Assembly (NCBI RefSeq): GCF_000474745.1
Contig: NZ_ASJR01000005.1
Coordinates: forward strand, 1 to 64,000
Direction of reading: 5' to 3'
DNA length: 64,000 nucleotides
Source of the DNA: Chitinivibrio alkaliphilus ACht1
GTDB lineage: Bacteria; Fibrobacterota; Chitinivibrionia; Chitinivibrionales; Chitinivibrionaceae
The notes under the pieces were generated by a model that saw nothing but the letters and a program-made list of their open reading frames with translations, was not told the origin of the DNA and searched no databases. A program made the translations under genes and the position numbers. Positions 62,136 to 64,000 of this stretch are shown here, piece after piece. Position 1 is the first letter of the stretch; every line of letters begins with the position of its first letter.

Positions 62136-62624
62136 CTACCATCCGGGAAAAGATGCATCTAAGATATTTTGACTTATTAGTTCTACAGCCCTGCTCCGCC
62201 CAATTTGTTCACTCTCACTGTGCGCATCATACACGCCGCGTTCATGAAGCATGCCTGAAAAGAGAGTATCCCGCTCTACCGCATCAATAAACAGGACCTC
62301 CACCTGTACATAAATGGAGTAGGAGGAAATTTCCGTGTCGTGCCGCGCCCCGCGATACTCTTCCGCCTCTTCTCGATACTGACGAATGGTTGCCTGCAAA
62401 TGAGCATCTCCATCAGAACCAACCACAGAAAGGCCACGTCGCCCAAAGAGAGCACGAAGGCTGTCGGTCAGCTCTTCATCGAGACCGTATACCAAAGCCG
62501 CATCATCGGCAAGGGGGATTTCCACCCGTCGAATATGGGGTGGAATGGAGGTGCCGTGAAAACTATAATAGGCACACCCCGTAACACAGAGAAAGGTGAC
62601 AACAAGCCACCTAAGAGAGCCCAT
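62136..62624 (-). CDS. LptE-like outer-membrane lipoprotein
   Basis: Lipoprotein of 162 residues. The ATG at 62624 (GGAG, 7 bases) opens MGSLRWLVVTFLCVTGC with a lipobox ending in VTGC. YYSFHGTSIPPHIRRVEIPL followed by LDEELTDSLRALFGRRG and a SSYSIYVQVEVLFIDAV strand follow the LptE pattern (a mixed beta sheet with two helices). LptE partners LptD in lipopolysaccharide insertion, and no lptD is in the window. It overlaps the mcsB-like gene by 14 bases. Confidence 0.75.
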   Translation of the reverse strand: MGSLRWLVVTFLCVTGCAYYSFHGTSIPPHIRRVEIPLADDAALVYGLDEELTDSLRALFGRRGLSVVGSDGDAHLQATIRQYREEAEEYRGARHDTEISSYSIYVQVEVLFIDAVERDTLFSGMLHERGVYDAHSESEQIGRSRAVELISQNILDASFPGW

Positions 62625-63663
62625 GTTCCAACTCCAGAAAACGTCGGGCCCGATCTGCACGAAGACGATCCAGAGTATCCGACGTGGGGCTGTCTATCTC
62701 TGAAGAGAGAGCAATGCTGCTCTGCATAAGCTCTGCGGTAATACTGTTTATGGTGTCCACAGAGCAAAAATCAACGATGCCACACGCTATGCCGAGACGA
62801 ATATTGGACGTCAGATTGAGCATTTGTGAAATGGAGAGAAGTCGGGCATATTTTAAATATCCCAGGGAGCGAAAGACCTTATCTTCCAATTCAAGCGGAG
62901 CTTCTTCCATAAGAATCCTCCGCGCCTCTTTCTCCTTTTCAGCCACGGAGGCAAAGACGTCCTCCGCTTGCGCCATAATCTCTTCCTCCGTGTCACCCGC
63001 ATAGGCTCCTGCAGTTACTGTAAAAAGAGCACCCCACGCATCCGACCCCGCGCGAAACTTCCCCTCTGCAGCACAGCCCAACTGACTGATACCGCTCAAT
63101 ACATCGGTAATTGTATCCGTGAGAACAAGGGCTGGCAAATGCATGGTTCCTTCCACGGAGAGCCCCGTACCGCAATCTTTCACCCGCGAGAGAAGAAACC
63201 CATTTTTATCAGTGTAGGCATAGGGAAGATATTCACCTAATACGGTATCCGCATCATTCACCCGCTTCCACCCCTCTGCCATACAGGCGGGAGACACATC
63301 GGCAAACAGGGCAAGATGATTTTCTCCGTTCACGGTCATTATCGGCTCTGACTGGTGTAAGGCCACCCCGCGATCACCATCCTCCTTTGTCACCGCCAGG
63401 GAGATGTAGTCGCGTTCAAAAAGAAGAGTCTTCTCAACATCGTGCAAAGAGCTAATATTCAACACCTCGTACTGCGGGGAGAGCCGTTGCGATGCCGTTG
63501 TAACTTCCTGAAACACCATGCTTTTCTCCATGAGAGAGGCTTGGGAAGGAAAGGGATATTTCTCAAGATTTCGTGACAATTTCAACCGCACTGCCAATAG
63601 GGCAGACGCATCCGTTTTGCGTAACCAGAGGGGTTTTTCCCGTACAAGAGCTTCCATATTCAT
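62611..63663 (-). CDS. McsB-like protein with degenerate kinase site
   Basis: Protein of 350 residues clearly related to protein-arginine kinase McsB by its full-length pattern (LSRNLEKYPFP, FERDYISLAV, GTMHLPALVLTDTI, LELEDKVFRSLGYLKYARLLS). Catalytic features are altered. The phosphagen-kinase NEEDH box reads NGENH (112-116). The SCPTN(V)GT box with the reactive Cys reads SRVKDCGTG (159-167), with Arg where Cys is expected. The SxRxRxxR segment reads AVRLKLSR. The Arg after the GTGL turn is missing. It is probably a pseudokinase or has shifted chemistry. It begins directly after mcsA and overlaps the lptE-like gene by 14 bases. Confidence 0.75.
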   Translation of the reverse strand: MNMEALVREKPLWLRKTDASALLAVRLKLSRNLEKYPFPSQASLMEKSMVFQEVTTASQRLSPQYEVLNISSLHDVEKTLLFERDYISLAVTKEDGDRGVALHQSEPIMTVNGENHLALFADVSPACMAEGWKRVNDADTVLGEYLPYAYTDKNGFLLSRVKDCGTGLSVEGTMHLPALVLTDTITDVLSGISQLGCAAEGKFRAGSDAWGALFTVTAGAYAGDTEEEIMAQAEDVFASVAEKEKEARRILMEEAPLELEDKVFRSLGYLKYARLLSISQMLNLTSNIRLGIACGIVDFCSVDTINSITAELMQSSIALSSEIDSPTSDTLDRLRADRARRFLELEHGLS

Positions 63664-64000
63664 TTATAAACCAGTCTCCATTCTATGTATTTTGTCGCGC
63701 AATACTGCGGCAAGCTCATATTTCTGTTTTTTAACGGCCCGATCAAGCTCATAGCGCAAATACTCTATCTCAGAGTGAAACCCCTTTGTTTTCGCGTAGT
63801 GATAGGGTTTCCCGTGATAATATCTACTCCGCCGGTTTGCCCGTAATTTCTCACGGACAACACCATCAAAGGTGTCATAACAACTACGGCATCCTGCTTG
63901 AAGATCTTTCTGAAAGGCGCTCTCTTTTTTTCCACAGCGGTAACAACGTTTCTCAGGAGGGACAAACTCATCAACCTCCTGCTCGTCGACAGAGGAAAAT
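63664..64000 (-). CDS. mcsA: McsA-like zinc/UVR protein, 5' end cut
   Basis: Carboxy-terminal 112 codons of a gene whose start lies beyond the window. Reading from the edge, a CYRCGKKESAFQKDLQAGC segment with a further CRSCYDTF forms a paired CxxC zinc site. A C-terminal YELAAVLRDKIHRM matches a UVR motif. This order is that of McsA, the activator of McsB. The stop is immediately followed by the mcsB-like ATG. Whether ctsR lies further upstream cannot be seen. Confidence 0.75.
   Translation of the reverse strand, partial: FSSVDEQEVDEFVPPEKRCYRCGKKESAFQKDLQAGCRSCYDTFDGVVREKLRANRRSRYYHGKPYHYAKTKGFHSEIEYLRYELDRAVKKQKYELAAVLRDKIHRMETGL

Overview
The window is a gene-dense chromosomal segment of a Gram-negative bacterium. 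It encodes outer-membrane machinery (a TonB receptor, an LptE-like lipoprotein, an usher, lipoproteins) together with meso-diaminopimelate synthesis. Secreted enzymes with acidic linkers and Por-like C-terminal tails (a GH8 glycosidase and a CE2-type esterase), a DUF2723 protein and a DUF4954 protein suggest the Fibrobacterota, perhaps a halo-alkaliphilic Chitinivibrionia-type member. That placement is inference from gene content only. I see no rRNA, tRNA, CRISPR array, insertion sequence or phage gene, and nearly all space is coding.

Region 1 (1-7.3 kb) is a C30 carotenoid locus laid out around a divergent intergenic region at 4344-4448. Leftward run a TPR protein, crtP-like oxygenase, crtQ-like glycosyltransferase, crtO-like acyltransferase and a YceB-like lipoprotein. 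Rightward run an aldehyde dehydrogenase and a crtN-like desaturase. Together these cover every staphyloxanthin step except the C30 synthase (crtM).

Region 2 (7.3-17.4 kb) holds a U32-family protein, YihY, HflX and methionine aminopeptidase on the minus strand. A methyltransferase, a YceI-like protein and a YqiA-like esterase follow on the plus strand, then a CE2-type esterase, a FecA-like TonB receptor and a 34-residue small ORF closed by a bidirectional terminator.

Region 3 (17.4-31.2 kb) contains a leftward operon of a second FabD-like protein, ribE, ribBA, ribH, nusB and a giant DUF2723 membrane protein whose soluble loop carries about 19 degenerate repeats. Divergent from it are a seven-LysM lytic transglycosylase and SppA. 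A hybrid histidine kinase converges on sppA.

Region 4 (31.3-41 kb) is the most unusual part. It is a compact non-canonical chaperone-usher locus: a DUF4402 pilin, a PapD-like chaperone, a second DUF4402-like subunit, and an usher with a long C-terminal extension. It is followed by a divergent solute-binding-type protein and a modular GH8 enzyme with a (DDDG)n linker.

Region 5 (41-56.7 kb) is leftward housekeeping. From upstream to downstream: rplU-rpmA, a YhcC-type radical SAM protein, lspA-rluA, two anchored proteins around an orphan OppC-like permease, a CNNM/DUF21 protein, and the yceD-rpmF-plsX-fabH-fabD-fabG-acpP-fabF-rnc-yciH cluster for fatty-acid synthesis and RNA processing.

Region 6 (56.9-64 kb) has ddh-lysA rightward. 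Leftward run mcsA (cut by the window edge), a degenerate mcsB-like gene, an lptE-like gene, dapF and a DUF4954 gene. Both a one-step (Ddh) and an epimerase (DapF) route to meso-DAP are therefore represented.
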